From NCBI RefSeq assembly GCF_048564905.1, contig NC_133015.1:6302501-6366500 (forward strand): a stretch of DNA of 64,000 bases. Reading direction: 5' to 3'. A program made the translations under genes and the position numbers. A model generated the notes under the pieces. That model was not told where the DNA came from. It did no database searches and saw only the letters and a program-made list of their open reading frames with translations. Shown piece by piece: positions 11,070-22,505 of the stretch. This DNA comes from Vicugna pacos (lineage: Eukaryota; Chordata; Mammalia; Artiodactyla; Camelidae). The first letter of the stretch is position 1. Every line of letters begins with the position of its first letter.

Positions 11070-12996
11070 TACTGTGTATCCCAAAATTAATATACAGAAA
11101 TCTGTTCTATATACTAATAATGAAATATCAGAAAAAGAAATTAAGAAAACAGTCTCATTTACTATCATATCAAAAAATAAAATACCTAGGAATAAACCTA
11201 CTCATGGAGGCAAAAATCTGTACTCTGAAAACTATAAGACACTGATGAAGGAAATTGAAGATAACATAAACAGATGGAAAGATATACTGTGTTCTTGGAT
11301 TGAAAGAATCAATATTGTTAAAATGGCCTACTACCCAAGGCAACATACAAATTCAGTGCAATGCTTATCAAATTATGAACTGCATTTTTTGCAGAACTGG
11401 AACAAAGTTTTTTTAAATTTGAGCAGAAACACAAAAGACCTTGAATAGCCAAAACAATCTTGAGAAATGAGAATAGAGCTAGAGGAATCACATTCCTAGA
11501 CTTAAGACAAAGCTACAATAATCAAAACGGTATGGTACCATTGCAAAAACAGACACACAGACAATGGATTAGCATAGAAAGCCCAGAAATAAACCCACAC
11601 ACGTAAGGTCAGTTAAACTACAAAAAAAGAAGTAAGAATATACAATGAAGAAAAGACAGTCTCTTCAATAAGTGGTGCTGGGAAAACTGGATAACTTCAT
11701 GTAAAAGAATGAAATTAGAACATTCTCTAACACCATATACAAAATAAACTCAAAATGGATTAAAGACCTCAATGTAAAACTGCATACTCTAAAACTCCTA
11801 GAGGAAAACATAAGCAGAACACCCTTTGACATAACTTGCAGCAGTATTTTTTTCTATCCATCTCCTAGAGTAATGGAAATAAAAGCAAAAATAAGCAAAT
11901 GGAACCTAATTAAACTTAAAAGCTTTTGCACAGCAAGGAGAACCATAAACAAAATGAAAAGACAACCTAGGGAATGGGAGAAAATATTTGCAAATGATGA
12001 GATCAAGAAGGGATTAATTTCTAATATACAAACAGCTCATACAGCTTAATATAAAAAAAAGTCAAAAAGTGGGTAGAGAACCTAAATAGATATTTTTCAA
12101 AAGCAGACATCCAGATGGCCAAAAGGCAAATGAAAAGATGCTTAATATGACTAGTTATTAGAGAAATGCAAATCAAAATTACCTTATACCAGTTAAAATG
12201 GCTATTACCAAAATGTGTACGAATGATAAATGCTGGAGAGGGTATGGAGAAAAAGGAGTCCTCCTACACTTTTGCTGGTAATGTAAATTGGTGCAGTCAC
12301 TATGGAAAACAGTATGGAGGTCCCTTAAAAGCTAAAAATGGAGTTACCATATGATCCAGCAATCCTACTCCTGGATATATATCCAGAGAAAACTCTAACT
12401 TGAAAAGATACACGTGCTCTAATTTTCATAGCAGCACTATTTACAATAACCAAGACATGGAAACAACCTAAATGTCCATTGACAGATAAATGGATAAAGA
12501 AGATGTAGTATGTATACAACAGAATATTACTCAGCCATGAAAAAGAATGAAATAATGCCATTTGCAGCAACATGGATGGGCCTAGAGATTATCATATTAA
12601 GTAAAGTAAGTCAGACAGAGAAAGAGAAATATCATATGATATCACTTATATGTGGAATCTAAAAAATTACTGATACAAATGAACTTCTTTACAAACCAGA
12701 AATAGACTCATAGACATAGACAGAAAAATATGATTACCAAAGGGGAAAGGGTTGGTGGGGAGGGATAAATTAGGAGTTTAGGATTAGCATATACACACTA
12801 CTATGTATAAAACAGATAAACAACAATATACCTACTGTGTAGCACAGGGAACTATATTCAATCTCTTGCAATAATCTATAATGGAAAAGAATCTGAAAAA
12901 GAAATGTATGTATACATATAACTGAATCACTTTGCTCTACAATGAAATTAGCACAACATTGTAAACTGGTATTTCAATACAAATTTTAAAAAAATT
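11070..12996 (+). mobile_element. L1 LINE, 5'-truncated, 1.9 kb
   Basis: A sense L1 that begins inside ORF2 after the catalytic core ('aaaattaatatacagaaatc') and runs through the ORF2 C-terminus and the whole 3' UTR to 'gtaaactggtatttcaatac' and an A-rich tail. Three-prime UTR landmarks are 'gatatcacttatatgtggaa' (12639-12658), 'gggagggataaattaggag' (12759-12777) and 'cactttgctctacaatgaaa' (12929-12948). The reading frame is broken in several places. AATTTACTG (about 11067) and AAATTACTG (after the tail, about 12993) may be a short target-site duplication, though this is weak. It is the longest uninterrupted L1 segment in the window and is not mobile: it lacks the endonuclease, the reverse transcriptase core and ORF1. 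Confidence 0.93.
11074..11448 (+). pseudogene. L1 ORF2 fragment, region after the RT core
   Basis: A 124-codon open stretch inside the L1 of 11070-12996. Its translation carries 'LYTNNEISEKEIKKTVSFTI', 'NLYSENYKTLMKEIEDN' and 'WKDILCSWIERINIVKMAYY', which match the segment of L1 ORF2p between the reverse transcriptase core and the cysteine-rich C-terminus. Neither the endonuclease domain nor the FADD/YADD active site is included, and the frame is lost beyond residue 124. The methionine at its start is a chance codon in the truncated element, not a real initiation site. It has no expected product. Confidence 0.88.
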
Positions 12997-13705
12997 ACTG
13001 CTTATCCTTGTCTCATTACATTACTTTATTTTATATTGTATTTCACAAAGAAAACATTCAAATTATTTGTTGACCGTATATCCGAATTTCAATTTTAAAA
13101 TTCTTTGATAAAAGCTCTCTTATTTAAACGTTCAAAGGAGAGTAAATACAGGTTTGGTTGGTTCCTATAATGCAATTTATGATACCACATCTAGTGACTG
13201 TCAGTATCTCGGAGGTCTCAACATGGACACAGATCATTAACAGTCTGTGTATGGAGCTGCATAATTCAATGATCTTTTCATTTCATTACTCTATCATGCT
13301 GTTGAAAAGACTAAAGAAGGAAAAGCATAAAATATTTACAAACTTGAGGATTCCTCAAAATTAGGAGATAACATAAGTAATAACTGTTTAGATCCTGGCC
13401 AAAAATATTTGGAACACCCACATATTTCAATAGAGAGCCACTAATAAATAAGCTATTTAAAAATGAACATTGGAATAAGGAAACCAGCAAGACTTGGTGA
13501 GTGAAGCACTCAGTAACAGCCTGGACAAAACTACTGGTGACATATTTAAATTATTGAATATTTCCAGTGTTTCAAAGTCACAGAAATAGTTTAGTGCCTA
13601 AGAAGGAATTATAGAGATCATGGGGTACAAGTCTCATTTAACACAGAGCATTAACTTATTTCCAAAGCCAATGAAGTCTACATCAGTTTAAATTAACCAA
13701 CCCGC
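12997..13705. other. Unassigned stretch
   Basis: No repeat recognised. The 68-codon frame at 13158-13364 has no domain or context. Confidence 0.5.
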
Positions 13706-14215
13706 AGCAGCATCTGTCAAAGCTGATCACACTTTCTCTGTCTTGAAACCTTCACTGCACTTAGGATACAAGTACACATATTTGCTTTTCCCTCCCTGTC
13801 TTTTCCTGCTACCATACTGACTGCTCCTTATTAGTCTCTTTTACTGATTTTCTCCATATTCCAATCTGTGCGTGTTTGAAAGCTTTAGGACATAATTCGT
13901 GAATTCTGGTTCTTTGGGTGTTCAAATAATACATTAAACCTAATACACCCCAAACTTAATTCCTGATATTCACCAGCATCAAAGATGTTTCTCTTTTGAG
14001 TGTTTCCAGTTTCAGTAAATAGAGAGCACACCTTGCTTTAGCCAAGATACTCTTAAGTCATCAGTAACTCACCTTACTGCCTCTCATTGTGTACCAGCCT
14101 TTCAGCTGTATCCGTAGTGAGAGATGTTACGTTTAGCAAATACTTTAGTGCAAGTAATGTGGATTTTCATCTTTCCAGGCTATAACAACATTCTCTTTGC
14201 TGCTCAGTAACCAAA
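13706..14215 (+). mobile_element. L2 LINE, ORF2 C-terminal remnant
   Basis: Diverged but collinear with sense L2: 'aaagctgatcacactttctc' (13719-13738), 'tgaaaccttcactgcactta' (13744-13763), 'gactgctccttattagtctc' (13819-13838), 'caaacttaattcctgatatt' (13951-13970), 'tttcagtaaatagagagcac' (14011-14030). At the right end, sequence near 14150-14200 matches the 'LVxAxxxSRLDYCN' segment of the CR1-clade reverse transcriptase C-terminus at DNA level. The frame is not open. Confidence 0.6.
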
Positions 14216-14800
14216 CTCTAAATTCAGTTCCCCTATTTGGATAGGCCTATATGATGGGGTTCCACTTCAAACAACAACTGTTGGTATTAGTCAAAATGAT
14301 GCACACTGCTGTAATAAGCATCCTAGAAAGGGCTGCTTAATATCCCAAGTGTTATTTCTTGCACAGATAAAGTTTGCTGCAGGTTGTAAGTTCTCCAACA
14401 TGAAGCTATGTTGTCTGTGACAAATGGCCCCTAAGACCACTGAAGAAGGTAAGAGTGAAATGGAAAAAGCAACCCAGCTCTTAATTGCCTCAGCCCAGAA
14501 TTGACACTTACATTGGATGTATAATGTAGAACAAATAAATGAATGCAATCTGCTTTAATAATTTATTAAGAACAGGAAAATACAATGCATTTTCTTTATG
14601 TAACCTGTAGTAGCACTGTGCGGTGTTTAGCTCAAATTAGTTATTTATGAAGTGAGGCCTGTGGTCTAAGGACCCAGGTTCTTTCTAAAAAATTGCACAT
14701 TTGGATATCAACCACAGATGTTTAACTTTGGGGCAACATGGCACAAATAGACAGAAACCCCTTCATTTCCTCTCATGACAAAAAAATACCCCTGTCCTAG
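14216..14800. other. Unassigned stretch left of an LTR
   Basis: No named repeat. An 85-codon minus-strand frame (14291-14548) has no domain. Confidence 0.5.
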
Positions 14801-15281
14801 TGTAACTGAGCAGGACCCTATGAGGCTTTCCCAAGACAGACCCCTCCTCCATGCCTCTGCTTTAGCTCCTCTCAGAAGTACCCAGGCTATAATATTTGAT
14901 GCACGTTTCCTGAGTTGGTTTACAGATGCTAACACCCTCATCAAATGGAAGAGATTAACTACTTGATGAGCAGAGCATGTAGTTCCCAGACCTACGGAAG
15001 CCAAAGAATTGTTAACGTTAACCCCTATAATCCCACTATTAGCCAATCAGAGAGTTGTGCTCGAGCTGATCATATGCCCTGGGACTTCCCTTACTCACTT
15101 TGCCTTTAAAAATATCTTGCTGAAACCCATCAGAAAGCTCTAGCTTTGGGGGCTTTAGCTCTCCTGGACTCCTTGTTTGGCGCCTACAATAAATGCTGTC
15201 CTTTCCTTCACCACAACCCAAGGTCAATAGATTGGCTTTACTGTGCTTGGGGACGTGAACTCAAATTTTGATTCAATAACA
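14801..15281 (+). mobile_element. ERV1-type solo LTR
   Basis: A 481-base unit that begins TGTAACTGAGCAGG and ends with ATTCAATAACA, the TG...CA boundary expected of an LTR. It holds a TATA-like 'ttaaaaatatc' (about 15107) and an AATAAA in 'caataaatgctg' (about 15188), followed by the typical short R/U5-like stretch 'caccacaaccc ... agattggctttactg'. The four bases on the left (CTAG) and right (CTGG) match at three positions, consistent with the 4-bp duplication of gammaretrovirus-like elements. No internal region adjoins it. A fossil LTR; subfamily not assigned. Confidence 0.8.
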
Positions 15282-16529
15282 CTGGGACTGCCCCTATGTA
15301 ATTATTTCAATGATTGCAATGGAATAAAACCAGAAGATGAAAATTATCTTCCCTCTAAAGTCTCTTTAAAGTGAATCAGTTTTGAAATAATCAAGATACT
15401 TTAATTTTTGAAGGTACAGCGATAAAATCAAAAGACAGGGACGTTCCATTTTCAGGGAGGGGTTTTAAAAAAACATAGAATTAATTGGACATTCTTATTA
15501 CTGGGAATATGATTATGATGTATTATCTTAAGGAAAGAATCATCTTTATATTTCTGAACTGTCAAAGAATTCAAAAAAATTTTATCACATTATAAAGCTC
15601 ATTTTCTAATCTGCCTGCTATGTAAAGTGGCTGACAAAACGAATTCTACAAAAGGTCATATGTTTGTAGCAATTAAAGAGTTTTGCAATGACAGGTCGAC
15701 TATTATAGCATTATTATGCTAATTTTGCAGCTAAACCTCAAAAGAATTGAACTTTGGTTTCAGTTTTTGTTGTCACACAAACAAATGTACTTAGGACATA
15801 CATCTGTTGCCTTTCTGCTTAGCTCCTTACCTTCTACGTTTTAAAATATTCATTTCCAGTAATTATAATCATTTGGAGCTGGCTGGCTTCCCGTGATTTG
15901 GTTGCTGTTGTAAAGAAAAGATTCAAGCTACTTAAAAGGGTGACTAGTAAAAAATGGAATGATTCTGATGAATACCACAAGACAAAAAATAAGAAAAAAC
16001 AAAATTTTAAGATATTCTTTTTATTCTGTTCCTCCAATTCCCACCATCAGAAATCCGATGCAACTTCTAAAACAAATTTTCATCTAGTTTTATTTTTAAC
16101 ATAGCATTAAACATACCCACAAGTACAGAGGCTGCTATAAAAGGTGTTTTATTGTTAATATCACCAGGTCCCAAGATTCTATTAGCAGAAATAATAACAT
16201 TAATTTCGTATTTAACTGATATTCATCTTTTGAGGAATATGTACTCATTATTTTATTTGCTCATGGCGCTGATCATTTATTTTCTGAATGAGCAATTTAA
16301 CCAAATTGAAAGGATGTATTCAGACACATTAGGTTCAGATGATAATTTTTAATTTAAAAAAAAATCTAGATGATTTTCTCTTTACTCATTTGAATTATTA
16401 AGATACACTTGTTCACATTACCAAAAGAAGATCTTAAAAATTGGAATGTTATATTATTATTAATAATTACTAATATAGAATATTTTACCTATCAGGTAAT
16501 GAAATTCTTTTAAAAATGAGTTATTTATT
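15282..16529. other. Unassigned AT-rich stretch
   Basis: No repeat or gene recognised. Overlapping frames on both strands near 15834-16104 are low-complexity, lysine- or phenylalanine-rich, and not convincing. Confidence 0.5.

Positions 16530-16576
<47 letters not shown>
16530..16576. repeat. Compound AT/AG microsatellite
   Basis: About ten TA units run directly into about fifteen AG units. The AG part is a pure purine run on the plus strand. Confidence 0.95.
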
Positions 16577-16579
<3 letters not shown>

Positions 16580-16689
16580 ATATCTCATGTCCAAACCATC
16601 TTCCTAAAATGTAATATTTGTTTTGCATCCTCTGAGTGCTAAAGTGATTTAATAAAAATATCTCTTTAGTAGAACTTACTTTCTTTTTA

Positions 16690-17690
16690 GTATTCATTAT
16701 GTTCTCGTTTGAGTGATAGAACCAACAGCGTGGGTGAGGTAAAAAGAGCTGTTTTATCCTGATAAGATCTGGATAAGATCTGAGATAGTAACTGTAGAAT
16801 AGGATAGGTATGGCGCGACAGGCCTTTGACAAAGCCAAACAGAAACCATCTGAGGACAGTAGAAAATTCTGAGCTGGAAAATGCCTTGATATATCTGGAA
16901 AATAGGGCAGTTGGGGAGAAAAGCTTCATCCTGGCAGCTATCATCTTGGTAGGATTTAGGGTTGGAGATGCAGGGGCTGGAGCTGGAGGTAGGTGTGACC
17001 TAGGGCTCCCTCTCTGCTCAGCGGCTGTCATCATCCTATCTGGGTTGGCATCTAGTCCCAAGTCGCTGGATTAGAAGCCCAGAGGGTCGGATCTGAGCTG
17101 TCTCTGTTCCCTTTAAAAGTGTACTTTCCTGTCTCCCAGCAGCACTGGCACCCGCACCCCAGAGGGGAGAAGTTCTGGAGCACGAGGGGCCAGTGTGGGC
17201 ACTCAGTGTGGGTCTGTGTACGTGCTGTGTTGGCCCCGCTGCAGGCACATATTTGGACTACCTCCAGTGTGATGCCTGTGTAAGCACCAGGAATGTCTGC
17301 CCCCACCCTGTTCAGATGCCGCTTAGGGTCTAAGTCACTTCTGTGCCTCACAGTTGAGCTGTTTCTTCTGTAGTGGCATCCCTCACTCTAGTCTGGAGTG
17401 GTGATGTGAAGTGACCATAGCTGGAGTGGTCATGTGGTTCAGACCCAGGTGCTGGACAGAGTGATTGTGGAAAACCAGCTAGCCATTCATTCTCCATCAG
17501 TGTTCTGTGCCCTGCTTCGTTAGTAAGCAAGCATATGCCATCCTCCCAAGCTGCATTCAGGATGTATAAGAGGCCGAAGTGGAAGTTGTTGTTTGTTCTC
17601 ACACCAAAATGTCTGTTAAGCAGTTGTGGCCACTGCAGTCTTGGAATCAAATAATATAGACACCAATATGTCATAAAAACTTGAGAGATT
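16690..17690. other. Unclassified GC-richer block
   Basis: One kilobase that is clearly richer in G+C than its surroundings, with scattered CpG (for example 'tatggcgcgacagg' at about 16809 and 'agcacgagggg' at about 17178) and many CAG/CTG words. It has competing frames of up to 124 codons on both strands, but none shows a domain I recognise. It ends directly before a probable ERVL-type LTR, so it may be the worn internal part of the same fossil. A decayed processed pseudogene or an unrelated old LTR is also possible. I cannot name it. Confidence 0.45.
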
Positions 17691-17739
17691 TTATTAATTT
17701 TAATAAGCTTAAAACATCACATAAGCCATACTATGAATA

Positions 17740-18545
17740 TCACCTGCTTAGTTCAAGTAGATGTTCCTGTGTAATAAAGAATTTGGCTAGCCTTTGTCCC
17801 CAGTTCTTAAGAGATGGCTTCTAGATCCTAGGAATTTCCCACATGAGAGGAATGTCTTTCTTCTTCCCAGTGGTTTATGCTACCAAAGTGACCCACTGTG
17901 GGTCCCTAGAGAGTGATGATTCAGGATGGGCGGCTGGTCATGCCAGAAAGGTCAACCATGTGATTAGGGGGTGGGGCTTTGAGCCATGTGATACCAGCTT
18001 GGTCTCTAGGGAGGGAAGGGGGAGATGAAGATCAAATTCAATTGTGTGACCAAAGATTCATTTAAGCATGTCTGCATAATCAAACTCCAGTCCAAACTCT
18101 GAACCCTGAAGCTTGGGTGAGCTTTCTGGCTTGGCTATACTCTGCATATTGCCACACAGCATTTTGCCAAGATAGTTACATATCCTGACTCCACAGAGAG
18201 AGGACAATAGAAACCTTTCTGTTCAGGACCTTCCTAGATCTTAACCTATGCACCTCTTTTTTTTTTTTTTTGGCTGGTTCTAATTTGCATCCTTTTGCAG
18301 TAATAAAATTGTAATTGTTACATTGCTTTCCTGTGTTGTGCAGGTTGTCCTAGTGAATTAACAAACCTGAGTGGGTAGTGGAAACCTCCAAATTTGAAGA
18401 CAGTTGGGTAGAAGTGAGGATGACCTGGGAAATCCCCAAACTGGTGGCTTGTGTCTGAAGTCAGGGCAGCCCTCCATGGAGACAGTGTCCTCAACCTGTG
18501 AAGTCTGCCCAGATTCCAGGTAGTTGATACCGGAGCCATTGCGAG
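17740..18545 (+). mobile_element. Probable ERVL-type LTR, subfamily unknown
   Basis: The sequence matches a widespread old mammalian LTR I know by pattern but cannot name with certainty: 'tgtaataaagaatttggcta', 'tggtcatgccagaaagg', 'aagcttgggtgagctttctg', 'cattttgccaagatagtt', 'ggctggttctaatttgcatc', 'gcagtaataaaattgtaa' (with the polyadenylation signal AATAAA at about 18302), and 'ggtggcttgtgtctgaagtc'. It carries an expanded T-run at 18257-18271. Class III (ERVL) is my best guess. It is a broken, old copy; the true start may lie further left. Confidence 0.6.
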
Positions 18546-19045
18546 TATTTTTAAACAAAGTTCATTTAAAAAAAAAAAACACTCTTTGCCAACTATAAAT
18601 TTTACAATTGCTTCCCCTTTTTTTTGACCTTAGATCACCAAAAAAAAAAAGTATATTATTAATTTTGAATCAACTAGTAATTTTTGGTACATGAGTATAT
18701 CTTTATTTTTTCCTTATGGCTTATACAAAGTATTTCAGACAAATACAATTACAGTAAACAGATTTCTTTTTAACTGAAAAACAAGCATCATGTATTCTTA
18801 GACAAGGGGGACATACTATTATTACATATCTCTGCCTAATGATTAATTAAAGAAACAAATAACAGAAGCTCCAATATTAGCTCACCTCAGTAATTACCAG
18901 GAAAAGATATCAACCGTAACAAGATTTGACTCAGACCACCACTTCTTCATCAGGGAATCTAGAAAAGGGTCCCAAGCCTAATTAAAAGCGTAGCATCAAT
19001 GCAAGCATTTAACAGCTCTACTTCCATTACTGAACCCAAAGGCAA
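18546..19045. other. Unassigned stretch
   Basis: AT-rich, with A- and T-runs at 18568-18579 and 18618-18650. No gene or named repeat. Confidence 0.5.
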
Positions 19046-19117
19046 GAGTTAAATTCCGTAAGTTAACTAACTTGTATTTGAGAGAGTTTAATGCAGTACG
19101 TTAACTGACTTGTATTT
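19046..19117. repeat. Short tandem duplication, 34-bp units
   Basis: Two 34-bp units (19046-19079 and 19084-19117) separated by GAGA match at 29 of 34 positions; each ends in 'ACTTGTATTT' and carries 'GTTAACT'. Period 38. They share a GTTAAC palindromic core. This is a diverged local duplication in otherwise unique sequence. Confidence 0.85.
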
Positions 19118-20858
19118 CAGCTGCGATGCTCAATATTAAAACCGTGTTGGACACAACTGTAACCAGCAATCATGCTGCCTCCTCCCATCCACCTTCACAC
19201 TCCAGTGATCAGGACGCCTTGACAATCTGCAAACTAATAGATGCTTTCTTGGACGATGGTTATTTTCTGATGACAGAAAGTGCTTCCCTGGGCAAAAATA
19301 GAATTAAACAAACTATACCAGCAATATAAAGATGTAAAATCCAACTTTTCTGTGTAAAATGATGCAGATCAATTCCATCTAACATTTTTTTCCTCTAAAT
19401 GTTACGAAATTTAAAACTGCAGAGGAAAAGGTAATTGGAACACTAAGAACTTAAATGGTGCATAATTTGATTGAACTCTTTTAGAAATCATCCTGCCAAA
19501 GTTCAAGAAATGAGTCACTTAAAATATGCATTGAAAACAATGCAGAACAGTAAAATGGTATTAGGTCCAGCTGAGGTACAGAGTTATTCAGAACATCCTG
19601 TGAACTCTTACTCATCACTTTCAGATTAAATTTAGATTTGAAAAGCACTTTAAGAACAAACTATATTTAGAGATATAGTAATATTCACAAGGTCTAGAAA
19701 GTAAATAAGCTTATTTAGCATTTATGTTTTGGGGAAGTAAAAGGGTATTTTATTATAAACAGAAAAGTTCGCTAGTTTTTTAAACTAGACTTTTTTTTTA
19801 AATCAGTAAAATAAGAAAAGAAAAATCTTGCAAAACTGATATGCCCACTAAGTGATTTGAGAACTAGCTTTGTATTGTGAATATATTCTATTACTTTAGC
19901 TAGAGGTTTCTGGCATTTTAAAATAAATGAAAGGTGAATCTTAACCATTAAAATGAAGACGATATAGTTTGATTCTGGAAGACAAGAAAAATTTTACATG
20001 GATTTTATGATCTACCCTTCAGTTAATTCCTCATGTCCCTCCCACATGTGTCCTAGTCCTCAATAACTTAATTCCCTTCCGTGTGCCGTGGGCTGTCAAA
20101 CTTCATGCTCTTGCTAGTGGAGTAGACTCACTTAGATTCCTTCTTGGAACTTGATAAAGAATGTCTTAGAATTTGACATGGGGCTGAACCTAAATGAATA
20201 AATCTCTGTGTCTGGGTTTTACTATTATCAATATAGCCTTGCCTACAGAGGCTCAAAGTCCATCACTTGAGAGCTCTGTTGACCACTAATGAACCTAGGA
20301 AATAAGTGTACAGCAGTAGTCATATGGTGATGCATACTGTAGAATAGTATGACTTAAAAACTGTAAAGCTTGGCAAGGTATCAGACCTGATTTAAAGTCA
20401 TCACAAAGAAGATGCCATGTTTGATATTAGACTCATTGAAATTTGAGGCATCTCTGCCATGCTAAGAAGAACGTGGGACTTGAAGTCTGAGTCCTTTAAA
20501 TGTTTATCAATTTTAATTTCTAATTTGTACCTGAAAACATAAAATCACTTCACACATTTTTATCATGTGTTAAAGATTTTACAATCATTTTTTTTTAATT
20601 CTCAGTTTCAATTTCAATATGGTAAAATGTGATTGTTTTTCCTACAAGGACAAAAATCTGTAGAGGTTTTCAAAAAACTTTAACAATGTACAGGAGTCTG
20701 AAGACAAAATACACACACACACACACTCACACACCTCCTTTCCTTTAAAAGCAGAAAGCAAACATAAGTATTTCTATTTGTGTATCACTATTGCTACTAA
20801 ATATAGATTCAGCCACTTATATTGAGCATACCTTTTAGCTAATGTGATTGCCTACCAG
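19118..20858. other. Unassigned stretch with a CA microsatellite
   Basis: No gene or named repeat, apart from a CA-repeat at 20710-20734. The 67-codon frame at 19126-19329 begins just after the tandem duplication but has no domain. Confidence 0.5.
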
Positions 20859-20951
20859 TAGGGTGACCAACTTTTTCTGGTTTGTCCAGGTATTAGCACT
20901 AGAAGTCTCACATCTCAAGGAGATCTCTTGGTCTCAGGCAAACTGGGAGGA
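20859..20951. mobile_element. Short DNA-transposon (MITE-like) remnant
   Basis: The run starts 'tagggtgaccaactttttc', passes 'tggtttgtccaggtattagc' and 'actagaagtctcacatctca', and ends 'ggtctcaggcaaactggga'. It follows a common mammalian short non-autonomous DNA element built from 'gggtgaccaac..cggtttgcccggga'. It is about 93 bases, and the right terminal inverted repeat seems to be lost. I do not assign a MER number. Confidence 0.5.
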
Positions 20952-22349
20952 GGGAGCAGGAACTGAGAACAGTCTGTCACACATCAGCATGTTAGCCAAC
21001 TTGCAAAGCTTATAACTCAACTCTCTGCTCCTAAAACATCTCAAAATGGCAAAAATGACCATCTTCATTAACATGGTCCAATGATGTAGGTTCTTCTCAG
21101 TTTGTAAAATTAAGAAGCAAAATCACAGAACTTGGAATGCTGCTTGCTAATCAATATTCCATCTATTTTACTTAAAAACGATCTCAGTATCTGACAATTA
21201 TCTGTTAATTAACTCAATATCAGTCCAAGATTTTAAGTAATTGAAAGATCTTAGAAATTGTCTTCAAGTGGACATACGGAATATAATTATTCTTGAAATT
21301 GAAAAAATCTGTCAGGATATTCAATTTAGTTAAAATAAAATTTTTTCATAGCATTAAAAAATAATATGCATGTTAATTTATTGAACCACTAAACTTGTAT
21401 ATGTTTAAGAAAAACAAATGGATTTGTGTTATACCTAACAATGATAAATCAGACTAGGCATAGCTATTTTTATTAAATTACAATTATTAAATTAGCCTTG
21501 TTTGACAAAGTTTAAACTAACTTATATATAACTAGATTTATATTTCTAAATTTGTTTTTATATAAATTGCAGTACATTTAAAGCACTTTTCTATTTTAGA
21601 GAGGTTAATTATATTTCTGAGAATTTTAAGATGATTTAATTTGTATAAGCAATTATTTATTTCCTTAAGTAAATTCAAACAGTCTATAATTTAAGAACCT
21701 TTGTCATCTAAGGGATTAATTACCTTCTGGAAGAACCAAGACATTACACATTCACTCAATGAAAAATAAATGCCCTTCTGAATTACAGACACAGAGACAG
21801 ACAAACACAGAATGATATTAGAGCTTCAGTTCCATGATTTCTATCATGGGTCAAATATGAATATAGAAACACAAGAAAGTCATTGATGCATATATTAAAA
21901 AGTACATTTTCATCCCCCTGGGCATAGGATTCTTATTTAATTTAAGCTTAAAGGATAAACAAACAAAAAAGACTAAAAGAGCAGATATTCCATTGCCCTT
22001 CATTAAACAAAGAATAGCTCTCTCTAAATTATGAACACATTTAACAAATACTCAGAGTATAAAATCAGATTCTAATCATTGTTGCCATCAATGGAGGATA
22101 ACTTATCGAAGGAAATTAAAAACAAAAAGACAAAACAACAAGCACAAAAACAAAAACAAAATATATTATAGAAAGGGAAAATTAAAATTAGAAAAAACAG
22201 ATTCTATTACCACTTTGATTCACCACTGGAAGTCAGAAAATGACATGCCTAGTCTTCAACTGCTCATATGAAGTGCATTAATTTTACCCACCTTTCTTGG
22301 ATGAATGCTTTCAGTATCTTGGTAGAAGGCGTCCAAAACAAATAAAAAT
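20952..22349. other. Unassigned stretch
   Basis: Strongly AT-rich. I see no gene or named repeat. An A/C-rich patch 'acaaaaacaaaaacaaaa' lies at about 22143-22160. Confidence 0.5.
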
Positions 22350-22505
22350 ATATTTTCCAGTTTTGTTGAGATATAATTGACATATACAACATTGTATAAG
22401 TTTAAGATGTACAACATAATGATTTGATATATATATATATGGAGAAATGATTACCACAATAAGCTTAGTTAACATCCATCACCTGACATTTAAGAATAAA
22501 TTATG
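22350..22505 (-). mobile_element. L1MA-like 3' end fragment
   Basis: Antisense L1 3' UTR: 'ccagttttgttgagatataa', 'ttgacatatacaacattgta', 'aagtttaagatgtacaacat', 'aatgattaccacaataagct', 'agttaacatccatcacctg'. Same family as 776-1266 and 37868-39612, truncated after about 155 bases. It contains a TA-run at about 22429-22440. Confidence 0.85.

Noticed and set aside
14708-15046. 112-codon minus frame and 63-codon plus frame
   Set aside because: They overlap an ERV1-type LTR and its edge; no domain.
16690-17690. CpG-island promoter
   Set aside because: CpG is only mildly raised, there is no clear core promoter, and the block sits next to an LTR.
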